The notes under the pieces are model-generated. The model did not search any database. It was not told where the DNA came from and worked only from the letters and a program-made list of their open reading frames with translations. A program made the position numbers and the translations under genes. DNA of 64,000 bases from Pseudomonas sp. B21-015. Lineage in GTDB: Bacteria; Pseudomonadota; Gammaproteobacteria; Pseudomonadales; Pseudomonadaceae. Position 1 is the stretch's first letter; each line of letters opens with the position of its first letter. The stretch covers positions 6,014,001 through 6,078,000 of the forward strand of contig NZ_CP087196.1 in NCBI RefSeq assembly GCF_024749285.1, given 5' to 3'. Positions 27,988 through 34,664 of this stretch are shown one piece after another.

Positions 27988-28434
27988 ATGCACTTCAAGA
28001 AACTCGCTACCGCCGCCACCCTGCTGATCTGCGCGTTGCCGGGCATCAGCCAGGCACGTGACACGGCGGTGTATCTGCCCTTTGACAAAGCAGTCGCCGA
28101 AGCAACCCGTGCCGGCAAAATCGATGGCAGCGTGAAGTTCTACCTGGCCGGCACCACGCCGGCAGGCAACGTCACCGTCCTCAGCGCCGGTGCCGTGACC
28201 AACAAGAAAACCAACGCCTTCAACAAGTCTGACGAAGTAGCCTGCGAGTGGGTCGCGCAATCGGCAATCATCAGCCTGCACCAAGCGGCGAAGAACGCCG
28301 GCGCCAACGCCGTGACCAACATCGTCAGCTTCTACAAGAAAAATGAGCGCAAAGATGCCAAGACCTATGAGTGCCACGCCGGGGCAATCATGGCGGGCGT
28401 TGCGTTGAAAGGGGATTTGGCGAAGGTTCAGTAA
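27988..28434 (+). CDS. Small exported protein linked to the APE cluster, function unknown
   Basis: This 148-residue protein has a clear signal peptide (MHFKKLATAATLLICALPGISQA). The mature part of about 125 residues contains two cysteines (EVACEW and TYECHAG) that could form a disulfide. Proteins of this type are sometimes labelled excinuclease in databases, but I see no nuclease or ATPase motif here and would not carry that label over. The ribosome site AAGGAGACC is strong. It follows the last ketosynthase by 29 bases, so it is probably on the same transcript and might assist the periplasmic part of polyene transport. Confidence 0.7.
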   Translation: MHFKKLATAATLLICALPGISQARDTAVYLPFDKAVAEATRAGKIDGSVKFYLAGTTPAGNVTVLSAGAVTNKKTNAFNKSDEVACEWVAQSAIISLHQAAKNAGANAVTNIVSFYKKNERKDAKTYECHAGAIMAGVALKGDLAKVQ

Positions 28435-28523
28435 CGCCTGAAACAGACTAGCCGCGACACACTCAGCCGTTACCGATTGCGTTGATGCCTGGGGGCTGGT
28501 GCAGTGCCTTGAACATCAGGATC

Positions 28524-28599
28524 AAAAGATCGCAGCCTCGTTTCACTCGACAGCTCCTACATCGATCGGCGTAGGAGCTGCCGAAGGCTGCGATCTTTT
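28524..28599. repeat. REP-type inverted repeat, family D
   Basis: Arms AAAAGATCGCAGCCT (28524-28538) and AGGCTGCGATCTTTT (28585-28599) are perfect inverted repeats. Inside them CAGCTCCTAC and GTAGGAGCTG pair again. This is a common Pseudomonas REP family. It sits between the APE operon and the LysR remnant, and the T-rich end may also act as a terminator for the operon. Confidence 0.75.
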
Positions 28600-28608
28600 A
28601 AACGCTGA

Positions 28609-28735
28609 TCACATCCCTTCAACCTTACGCGTCAGCAATTCAACAAACGCCCTGGCCATCGGCGACTTCTGATTCTTGCGTTGCATTAATCACACCGCCG
28701 ACACTTCTGAATCAAGCAGCGGGCTCGCCACATCT
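28609..28735 (-). pseudogene. 3'-end remnant of a LysR-family regulator gene
   Basis: Read on the minus strand, this stretch encodes SPLLDSEVSAV, an in-frame TGA, then LMQRKNQKSPMARAFVEL and LTRKVEGM before a terminal stop. It aligns with the C-terminus of the intact LysR protein at 32195-33097 (RPLLDPEAVSAVW, LVQRKDQKSPMAKAFVEL). The TGA replaces a Trp codon and one codon is deleted. Nucleotide identity is roughly 80 percent by eye, so it is a diverged relative, not a recent copy. The rest of that gene is absent: upstream (minus-strand 5') sequence loses similarity where the queC leader begins. Confidence 0.8.
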
Positions 28736-28818
28736 GCGTCCTCGGCAAACAAATGAAACATAGAGAAAACGGAGTATGTCATTTCGGAAACGTCCCACAG
28801 CCAGAGCTTTAGCTTCGC

Positions 28819-28846
28819 GGTAGGGTCAATGTCCCCCGGGACTACC
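28819..28846 (+). promoter_or_regulatory. Leader hairpin just before the queC ribosome site
   Basis: GGTA (28819-28822) pairs with TACC (28843-28846), and GTCC (28831-28834) pairs with GGAC (28839-28842). The result is one bulged stem with a CCCG loop. The ribosome site AAGGA follows at 28848-28852, one base after the stem, so folding could influence translation. It lacks the A-rich tail of class I preQ1 riboswitches. Confidence 0.35.
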
Positions 28847-28861
28847 CAAGGATGAGAAAGT

Positions 28862-29560
28862 ATGAATAACAAGGCAGTCATCGTTTTTAGTGGTGGACAA
28901 GACTCAACAACTTGCTTGATCCACGCATTGCAAACCTATGATGAAATACACTGCATTACGTTTGATTATGGTCAGCGCCATCGTGCAGAGATTGAAGTGG
29001 CGCAACAGCTTTCGGCAAAACTTGGTGTGACAGTGCACAAGGTGCTCGACGTTTCATTATTAAACGAGTTAGCTATCAGCAGCCTGACTCGCGACAACAT
29101 TCCAGTCCCTACCACCGCCAGTTCAGGGGAGAGCCTGCCAAACACTTTCGTACCTGGCCGGAATATTCTGTTTTTAACGCTAGCTTCTATTTATGCCTAT
29201 CAAGTTGGCGCCACAACTGTAATCACAGGTGTTTGTGAAACCGACTTTTCAGGCTATCCGGATTGCAGGGATGAATTCATCAAGGCTATAAATAACGCCG
29301 TTGAATTGGGGATGGACTATAAATTACGAATTGAAACCCCACTCATGTGGCTAAACAAGTCTGAAATTTGGGCTTTGGCCGATCACCATGGAAAGTTTGA
29401 ATTAATTCGGCACCACACACTGACTTGCTACAACGGAATAAAAGGCAGTGGATGTGGTGACTGTGACGCGTGCAATCTTCGAGCAGAAGGCTTTAATGAG
29501 TATTTCAAAAACAAATCAACGATGATGAAAAGCCTGAAAGAAAAACTGCACATTAAATAG
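28862..29560 (+). CDS. queC: 7-cyano-7-deazaguanine synthase, enterobacterial-type QueC
   Basis: This 232-residue ATP-dependent ligase has the PP-loop [10 protein letters not shown] near the N-terminus and the C-terminal zinc cysteines in [12 protein letters not shown], preceded by TCYNGIKG. QueC turns 7-carboxy-7-deazaguanine into preQ0, the precursor of tRNA queuosine and of deazaguanine DNA bases. The protein reads much like E. coli QueC ([50 protein letters not shown]). As I recall it, the usual Pseudomonas QueC is clearly different. Codons are AT-rich, unlike the flanks, which points to transfer. No queD, queE or DNA-modification gene is adjacent. Confidence 0.93.
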   Translation: MNNKAVIVFSGGQDSTTCLIHALQTYDEIHCITFDYGQRHRAEIEVAQQLSAKLGVTVHKVLDVSLLNELAISSLTRDNIPVPTTASSGESLPNTFVPGRNILFLTLASIYAYQVGATTVITGVCETDFSGYPDCRDEFIKAINNAVELGMDYKLRIETPLMWLNKSEIWALADHHGKFELIRHHTLTCYNGIKGSGCGDCDACNLRAEGFNEYFKNKSTMMKSLKEKLHIK

Positions 29561-29571
29561 CATTTAGCAGT

Positions 29572-29592
29572 GCAGGGGGAGCTCCCCCCTGC
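29572..29592. terminator. Bidirectional terminator between queC and the transporter gene
   Basis: GCAGGGGG (29572-29579) pairs with CCCCCTGC (29585-29592) around a five-base loop, followed by CTTTTA on the plus side. It lies between two convergent stops only 35 bases apart and can serve both transcripts. Confidence 0.7.
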
Positions 29593-29595
29593 CTT

Positions 29596-30468
29596 TTACG
29601 CAGCCTGTGCTCCAGCTACATACCTCTTAAATAAGGACCTTGCTCCATACGCAGGCAAAACGTTAAAAACAGCGAAACACATCTTTATGGCGACCTGAAC
29701 ATAAACAATATTAAGTATCTCCGCATTTTTCATCGTTCCGTAAAACGCAATAAAACAAAAAATAAAACTGTCTATTATCACCGCAAAAAACGTACTTAAA
29801 AACACACGCAAAAATAACAATCTTGCATTCGTAAGCTCCTTTATTTTGCTCAGCAAAAAAGAATTTGCATATTCAGAAAAAATAAAAGACACAGAGGACG
29901 CTACCAACACCGAGGACACGTGCGTCACGACTTCGCTGTAAGGCGCATCAAGCTTCCAACCTGACAAGCCAGGAAGATAGCTGGTCGCACTCAGCAAAAT
30001 AGTAATGAGCGAATTACTTGCGAATGCAAATAGAATGGCTTTTCTTGCCAATCTAAGGCCATAAAACTCATTTAACATATCGACTATTAAAAATGTAAGT
30101 GGGTACAGAAAAACTCCGGGAGTTACGACAACACCAATCGATTCGATATACACAAGCTTTGTCGCAGCAATATTAGTAAAAATATATAGCGCAAAAAGCA
30201 GTAGATTGAGATCGACATAAACCATCCACAACTTTTCATGCCGATCATTTACCTCATACGCCGTCAATGCAGCCCCGCCAGAATAAAACTTCCTGTACAC
30301 CGACTTTATCTCCGACCTGCTTAAATCATCCACCATTTCACTTTTTAATAACTCATCGAGCTTAACTTTTATGACCTTTCCCGTTGAGACAACCATGACA
30401 ACGGCAAGCCTCTTACTATTCTCGAACCCTAACAGCTTATACCTTCTGTTTTCCGAAACACTATCCAT
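29596..30468 (-). CDS. YhhQ/VUT-family queuosine precursor transporter with an N-terminal extension
   Basis: This 290-residue protein has membrane segments in residues ~82-275 that match the VUT/YhhQ family: NIAATKLV, VTPGVFLYPLTFLIVDMLNEFYG, ARKAILFAF, and AFYGT. YhhQ imports preQ0/preQ1 or related precursors. It also has about 80 extra N-terminal residues (around YKLLGFENSKRLAVVMVVSTG) that look like a small soluble domain and are absent from E. coli YhhQ as I recall it. A strong GGAGGAGAGG precedes the ATG. The start overlaps the regulator stop by eight bases, so the two are one operon. The gene is AT-rich and converges on queC. Confidence 0.85.
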   Translation of the reverse strand: MDSVSENRRYKLLGFENSKRLAVVMVVSTGKVIKVKLDELLKSEMVDDLSRSEIKSVYRKFYSGGAALTAYEVNDRHEKLWMVYVDLNLLLFALYIFTNIAATKLVYIESIGVVVTPGVFLYPLTFLIVDMLNEFYGLRLARKAILFAFASNSLITILLSATSYLPGLSGWKLDAPYSEVVTHVSSVLVASSVSFIFSEYANSFLLSKIKELTNARLLFLRVFLSTFFAVIIDSFIFCFIAFYGTMKNAEILNIVYVQVAIKMCFAVFNVLPAYGARSLFKRYVAGAQAA

Positions 30469-31057
30469 TGAACCTCTCCTCCATTACCTCCCCAATTACA
30501 AGAACAACATCAGAGCAACAGCAAGGCTCACTGGTTATGAACAACCGTTTCGTCGCCTTGTCGTACACCAATTTTTCTTTATTGCTACTCGACAAGCCCT
30601 TCTTGACTATTAACAAATCCCCCGACTCATTCACACCGCTAATTTCATTTTCCAGAAGCACACCGATTAAATTGCAGGCCGTACCGAAGTAGTAAGTCAG
30701 CGGATGGGTTACGACCAACTCGCCAATCCTCTTGCCAAGACTCTGCTCAAGCAAGCTCTCTTTAATGATAGGGACGGCTGCTGGATTCATATTACCTTGC
30801 AAAGATACACTACTTTCTATGATGTCCCTTTCTTCAAAATCAACAGTCTCTATCTCCTTATAAGAGACACCAAAGAAATCAGAAATTTTTCTAATCGTAG
30901 ATTGTTGAACGTTCACCACCCGCCCTTCCAAGATATTATATATCGTGGTCCGAGTCAGCCCACTCGCATTGCACAAGGACAGTTGCGTCTCTCCGCGACC
31001 CTTTATCAAGTATTTAATATTATTCTTCAAGTTTTCTGTTTTTTCTTTCTTATACAT
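30461..31057 (-). CDS. XRE-family transcriptional regulator of the deazaguanine island
   Basis: This 198-residue protein has an N-terminal Cro/CI-type helix-turn-helix (QLSLCNASGLTRTTIYNILEGRV, roughly residues 24-46). The C-terminal half, with SGDLLIVKKG and VVLVIGEVMEERF, resembles the peptidase-S24/CI dimerisation fold. I cannot identify the Ser-Lys dyad, so cleavage is doubtful. It also has a CCC triplet (SEPCCCSDV) that might bind metal. It is translationally coupled to the transporter gene and likely autoregulates that operon and perhaps queC. The start lacks a strong ribosome site. Confidence 0.82.
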   Translation of the reverse strand: MYKKEKTENLKNNIKYLIKGRGETQLSLCNASGLTRTTIYNILEGRVVNVQQSTIRKISDFFGVSYKEIETVDFEERDIIESSVSLQGNMNPAAVPIIKESLLEQSLGKRIGELVVTHPLTYYFGTACNLIGVLLENEISGVNESGDLLIVKKGLSSSNKEKLVYDKATKRLFITSEPCCCSDVVLVIGEVMEERFNG

Positions 31058-31473
31058 TAAATATCAACCATTTATAGCTTGAACCAACTGCACGCCCTTA
31101 CTGAAAACTACAGAGGTGCCGCTGTGAGATATCAGCATCCTATACCTCTAGGAGTTGTACAAAAATTAATGTCGCAAACATGGCAAACAATCGTTAAATG
31201 ATATTTCACTCCCGACTCTTGGAATGTCGTTCTGTTGCTATTAACCACTCAACTTAGCGAAACTTCCCACGGCCATTTCCCACAGCAATTTCCTACAGAA
31301 TTTACCTGACAAGAAATGAATCATTTAATTATGCAGATGTTCATTTATTTGATTAATTAAATAGAATTTTCTGGTAATAAATCTACCGTTCCACTCTCCT
31401 TTGCACGCCGCCAATCAATCTTGGTTTACTGCATGGGGTTAGTGGTTTCTTAAATTTTTAAGGGAATTCCAAT
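31058..31473. other. AT-rich intergenic region between the XRE operon and the DUF6124 gene
   Basis: These 416 bases hold no convincing gene. They separate divergent genes and must contain promoters for both. Visible are an imperfect inverted repeat with arms AGAGGT and ACCTCT around 31113-31150 near the regulator gene, and a loose tandem motif (ATTTCCCACAGC, AATTTCCTACAG) near 31275-31300. Composition falls to very AT-rich around 31315-31385. Confidence 0.55.
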
Positions 31474-31857
31474 ATGAAAAAGATCCCCCCTACCCCCTCG
31501 GATTCGCAAAATCCATCATCCGACAACACCGTCGATTTACCCAAGCTCTCCGAAATCACCGAACGCCGCGTCAGCGCCCGCCTGCGCAATCCAGACCGTC
31601 CCGACCCTGTCAGCCACGTCTTCACCATTGTCCCGGATGCCGACACGGAATCCCTGCTCTGTCACGCCTGCGAAACCCTTGCCTCGCTGAATGTCATGAG
31701 CACCGATCTGGCCGGCGAACTGGAAGGCTCGCGCCGCAATGTGGCGTTGGCCATCCAGCAACTGGCCGTGCTGGGGGAGTTATTGGTCAATCGGGTGCTA
31801 GACAAACTGGACCTGGCCGATGGGTCATCCGCAGTTCCGTCAAACAGCCAATGCTGA
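31474..31857 (+). CDS. DUF6124-like small protein of Pseudomonas
   Basis: This 127-residue protein has a disordered, Pro/Ser-rich N-terminus and a helical C-terminal half: DTESLLCHACETLASLNVMSTDLAGELEGSRRNVALAIQQL, then LGELLVNRVLD. This resembles the DUF6124 family, common as small orphan genes in pseudomonads. Its function is unknown. The ribosome site AAGGGA precedes the ATG. GC content returns to genome-like values within the gene, marking the right edge of the AT-rich segment. The DUF3077-like gene follows 37 bases later. Confidence 0.72.
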   Translation: MKKIPPTPSDSQNPSSDNTVDLPKLSEITERRVSARLRNPDRPDPVSHVFTIVPDADTESLLCHACETLASLNVMSTDLAGELEGSRRNVALAIQQLAVLGELLVNRVLDKLDLADGSSAVPSNSQC

Positions 31858-31894
31858 GTAGTACCGTTCTGTTACCAAATGGAGGTTTTTTGTC

Positions 31895-32149
31895 ATGGAT
31901 CGATATATGCCTATCACCGGCATCGACTGCACCATCGCATCGTTGGTGATCGACACCGAAGCACCGCTGGACGTGTTGCACGAAACAGCGGCCTATCGCA
32001 TTCGCACCGCGACCCAACTGCTGGAAAATTTCGCGTCTAGCGAGGGCGTTCACAGTGAGCTGGCGCGGGTGTTGGTGACGTCATTGCGCGACGGTTGCGA
32101 TTTGATGGATGTCATTGGTCGACGATTGCAGGTGCGGGTCTCGGTGTAG
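31895..32149 (+). CDS. DUF3077-like small protein of Pseudomonas
   Basis: This 84-residue protein contains AAYRIRTATQLLENFA and LLDG-like helices (VLVTSLRDGCDLMDVIGRRL). It resembles the DUF3077 family, which often accompanies DUF6124 genes in Pseudomonas. Its function is unknown, and the helical pattern suggests a small binding protein. GGAGG lies nine bases before the ATG. The two small genes are likely cotranscribed and stop at the terminator at 32166-32192. Confidence 0.7.
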   Translation: MDRYMPITGIDCTIASLVIDTEAPLDVLHETAAYRIRTATQLLENFASSEGVHSELARVLVTSLRDGCDLMDVIGRRLQVRVSV

Positions 32150-32165
32150 TGCTTAGGAAAGAAAA

Positions 32166-32192
32166 ACGGGTGACCTCAGTGAGGTCACCCGT
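32166..32192. terminator. Bidirectional terminator between the DUF3077-like gene and lysR
   Basis: A perfect 13-base inverted repeat, ACGGGTGACCTCA and TGAGGTCACCCGT, has a single central G. AAA-rich sequence lies on its left and GTTGTT on its right. It lies between two convergent stop codons. Confidence 0.75.
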
Positions 32193-32194
32193 TG

Positions 32195-33097
32195 TTACGG
32201 CTTCAAAGGCTCAACCTTACGCGTCAACAACTCCACAAACGCCTTGGCCATCGGCGACTTCTGATCCTTGCGCTGCACCAGCCACACCGCCGACACCGCT
32301 TCCGGATCGAGCAAAGGCCGATACACCACACCGTCGATACGCATCCGCTGATAAGACGCCGGTAACACCGACACCCCAAGCCCCGCCGCCACCAGCCCGA
32401 TGATGGTCATTGCCTCGCCAGCCTCCTGGGCGAAGTGCGGGCTGAAGCCGGCATCTCGGGCCAGGCTGAGCAATTGTGCATACAGACCGCTGCCATAGCT
32501 GCGTGGGAAAAATACGAACGGTTCGAGGGCAAGGGCTGACAGGAACAGGCCCTCTTCGCTGCCGTTCACCAGTGGATGCTTGGAGCTGAGTACCGCCACC
32601 AGTGGCTCGCGCATCAGTTCCACCACGCTGAGGGAGTCCGGCAACCCCAGTGGCCGCATGATGCCAACTTCGATCGACTCGTCCACCAGCGCATCGGCCA
32701 CTTGGGTGCTGCTCATTTCCCTTAGGTTCAGGTGTACCGCCGGGAAGCGCTGGCGAAACGAAAAAATCGCCTGGGGAATGGTCGAGTTGAAGGGCGCCGA
32801 CGAGGTGAAGCCGATCTTCAGTTCACCCAATTCACCGAGTTGTGCCCGTCGTGCCACATCCGCCGCTTTGTCGACCTGAGCCAACACCAGCCGCGCCTCT
32901 TCCAGAAACAGCCGACCGGCCTCACTGAGTTCGACCCGACGATTGGTCCGTTCGAACAATCGCGCGCCCACCTCCTGCTCCAGCGCCTGAATCTGCTGGC
33001 TCAGCGGAGGTTGCGAGATGCCCAGCACCTGGGCGGCACGGCCGAAATGTAGTTCTTCGGCGACGGCGATGAAGTAGCGCAGGTGGCGCAATTCCAT
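32195..33097 (-). CDS. LysR-family transcriptional regulator (YnfL-like position)
   Basis: This 300-residue LTTR has the standard N-terminal winged helix-turn-helix (MELRHLRYFIAVAEELHFGRAAQVLGISQPPLSQQIQALE). The effector domain (residues ~90-290) resembles CatR/BenM-type regulators (LGELKIGFTSSAPFNSTIP). It is divergent from an MFS exporter, the same arrangement as ynfL-ynfM in E. coli, so control of that exporter is likely. A palindrome in the shared promoter (33109-33124) is a candidate binding site. Its 3' end has a decayed homologue at 28609-28735 across the accessory block. Confidence 0.9.
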   Translation of the reverse strand: MELRHLRYFIAVAEELHFGRAAQVLGISQPPLSQQIQALEQEVGARLFERTNRRVELSEAGRLFLEEARLVLAQVDKAADVARRAQLGELGELKIGFTSSAPFNSTIPQAIFSFRQRFPAVHLNLREMSSTQVADALVDESIEVGIMRPLGLPDSLSVVELMREPLVAVLSSKHPLVNGSEEGLFLSALALEPFVFFPRSYGSGLYAQLLSLARDAGFSPHFAQEAGEAMTIIGLVAAGLGVSVLPASYQRMRIDGVVYRPLLDPEAVSAVWLVQRKDQKSPMAKAFVELLTRKVEPLKP

Positions 33098-33108
33098 GAA
33101 AACTCCAT

Positions 33109-33124
33109 TAGGTCGTAAAACCTA
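33109..33124. promoter_or_regulatory. Candidate LysR binding palindrome
   Basis: TAGGT (33109-33113) and ACCTA (33120-33124) form an inverted repeat spaced by six bases, eleven bases before the regulator's ATG. A second AGGTCG lies at about 33131. The spacing fits the T-N11-A style of LTTR boxes, although the exact site is inferred. Confidence 0.45.
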
Positions 33125-33215
33125 TCAAACAGGTCGAACAATATATTGGATTGAATCATTAGCCAGCTATATGATTTTTTCATTGCCTGACCGGCTGCGC
33201 CCTCCGAGGTTCGAA

Positions 33216-34490
33216 GTGAAAACTGCTGTCGCCCCACTCGCCCATGAAATTCCGCCCGCCGCGCGGGACGATGTCGTCACCGAGCTAAACGAGATCTACA
33301 TCGAAAAAGGCACGCCGATGTTCATGCGCACGGTGCTGGCGCTGTTCTCTGGCGGCTTCGCGACCTTTGCCCTGCTCTACTGCGTGCAACCGATGATGCC
33401 GCTGTTGTCCCGCGAGTTTTCCATCAACGCGGCCCAGAGCAGCCTGATTCTGTCGGTGGCCACTGGCATGCTCGCCATCGGCTTGCTGATCACCGGTCCC
33501 ATCTCCGATCGCATCGGGCGTAAACCGGTGATGGTCGCCGCGCTGTTCGCCGCAGCCCTCTGCACCATGGCCAGCGCGATGATCCCGAGCTGGCAAGGCG
33601 TGCTGGTGATGCGGGCGCTGGTGGGGCTGTCGCTGAGCGGTCTGGCGGCGGTGGCGATGACTTACCTGAGCGAAGAGATCCACCCGCAGCACATCGGCCT
33701 GGCCATGGGTTTGTACATCGGTGGCAACGCCATCGGCGGCATGTGTGGACGGTTGATCGTCGGGGTACTGATCGACTTCGTCAGCTGGCACACGGCGATG
33801 CTGGTCATCGGTGGCCTGGCGCTGATTGCCGCAGCGGTGTTCTGGAAAATCCTCCCCGAGTCACGCAACTTCCGTGCTCGCTCGCTGCATCCACGCAGCT
33901 TGCTGGACGGCTTCACCATGCACTTTCGCGATGCCGGCCTGCCGTTGCTGTTTGTTGAAGCGTTTGTGCTGATGGGCGCGTTCGTCACCCTGTTCAACTA
34001 CATCGGCTATCGCTTGCTGGCCGAGCCGTATCACATGGATCAGGCCTTCGTCGGGATGCTCTCGGTGGTGTACCTGTCGGGCATCTACAGCTCGGCGAAA
34101 ATCGGCGCCCTGGCCGACCAGCTCGGCCGGCGCAAAGTGCTCTGGGCAACCATTGTGGTCATGCTCGCGGGCGTCGCCCTGACCCTGCTCACGCCGTTGC
34201 CACTGGTGATCCTCGGCATGCTGATCTTCGCCTTTGGCTTCTTCGGCGCCCACTCCGTGGCCAGTAGCTGGATCGGCCGCCGGGCGATCAAAGCCAAGGG
34301 CCAGGCGTCGTCGCTGTACCTGTTCAGCTATTACGCCGGGTCGAGTATCGCGGGTACGGCGGGAGGAGTGGCCTGGCACCTGGGTGGCTGGAACGGGATC
34401 GGGTTGTTTATTGGCGGGTTGTTGGTGATCGCGCTGTTGGTGGCGTTGAAACTGGCGAAGTTGCCGCCGTTGGGCGATGTAAAGGCCTGA
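33216..34490 (+). CDS. MFS transporter, YnfM-like
   Basis: This 424-residue major facilitator has twelve membrane segments. The A-loop motif GPISDRIGRKPVM lies between segments two and three, and the mirror motif GALADQLGRRKVLW in the second half. It resembles YnfM/arabinose-efflux-type proton-driven exporters; the substrate is unknown. I choose GTG at 33216, six bases after GAGG. A longer frame from 33096 would start within the regulatory region and add 40 residues not typical of the family. A ~35-residue hydrophilic N-terminus precedes the first membrane segment. Confidence 0.83.
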   Translation: MKTAVAPLAHEIPPAARDDVVTELNEIYIEKGTPMFMRTVLALFSGGFATFALLYCVQPMMPLLSREFSINAAQSSLILSVATGMLAIGLLITGPISDRIGRKPVMVAALFAAALCTMASAMIPSWQGVLVMRALVGLSLSGLAAVAMTYLSEEIHPQHIGLAMGLYIGGNAIGGMCGRLIVGVLIDFVSWHTAMLVIGGLALIAAAVFWKILPESRNFRARSLHPRSLLDGFTMHFRDAGLPLLFVEAFVLMGAFVTLFNYIGYRLLAEPYHMDQAFVGMLSVVYLSGIYSSAKIGALADQLGRRKVLWATIVVMLAGVALTLLTPLPLVILGMLIFAFGFFGAHSVASSWIGRRAIKAKGQASSLYLFSYYAGSSIAGTAGGVAWHLGGWNGIGLFIGGLLVIALLVALKLAKLPPLGDVKA

Positions 34491-34500
34491 TGCAAAACCC

Positions 34501-34590
34501 TGTGGGAGCGAGCCTGCTCGCGAAAGCGGTCTGCCAGCAAACATCTCTGTTGGATGTGCCGACCTCTTCGCGAGCAGGCTCGCTCCCACA
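34501..34590. repeat. REP doublet, family B
   Basis: Inverted 23-base arms at 34501-34523 and 34568-34590 (core GAGCGAGCCTGCTCGCG) surround a 44-base spacer. The repeat is in the gap between the convergent MFS and hemE genes. Confidence 0.85.
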
Positions 34591-34618
34591 TTGACCGCGT
34601 ACGATCTGGTACCTCATA

Positions 34619-34650
34619 CGAAAACGCCCGGCATAAGCCGGGCGTTTTCG
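34619..34650. terminator. Bidirectional terminator between the MFS gene and hemE
   Basis: CGAAAACGCCCGGC pairs with GCCGGGCGTTTTCG around an ATAA loop. A and T tracts on either side suit termination from both directions. It lies 15 bases before the hemE stop. Confidence 0.85.
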
Positions 34651-34664
34651 TTATCGGGTAGCGA

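Noticed and set aside
27988..28434. Excinuclease label for the small exported protein
   Set aside because: No nuclease, UvrA-type ATPase or DNA-binding motif is visible; the protein has a signal peptide.
28735..28861. Class I preQ1 riboswitch in front of queC
   Set aside because: The stem lacks the class I loop sequence and the A-rich tail that pairs back into it. I keep only a general leader-hairpin call.
28690..28881. A 63-codon minus-strand gene overlapping the queC start
   Set aside because: Its C-terminus is the LysR remnant ending at the nonsense TGA, so it is part of a pseudogene and not a gene.
28862..31057. Qat-type or other QueC-containing antiphage system
   Set aside because: The ATPase and TatD-like nuclease partners of Qat are absent, and the protein reads as an ordinary biosynthetic QueC rather than a defence-type relative.
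28609..32325. Recent target-site duplication (att-like direct repeats) around the queC island
   Set aside because: The two LysR 3' segments are only about 80 percent identical, with a codon deletion and a nonsense change, and no integrase gene lies between them.
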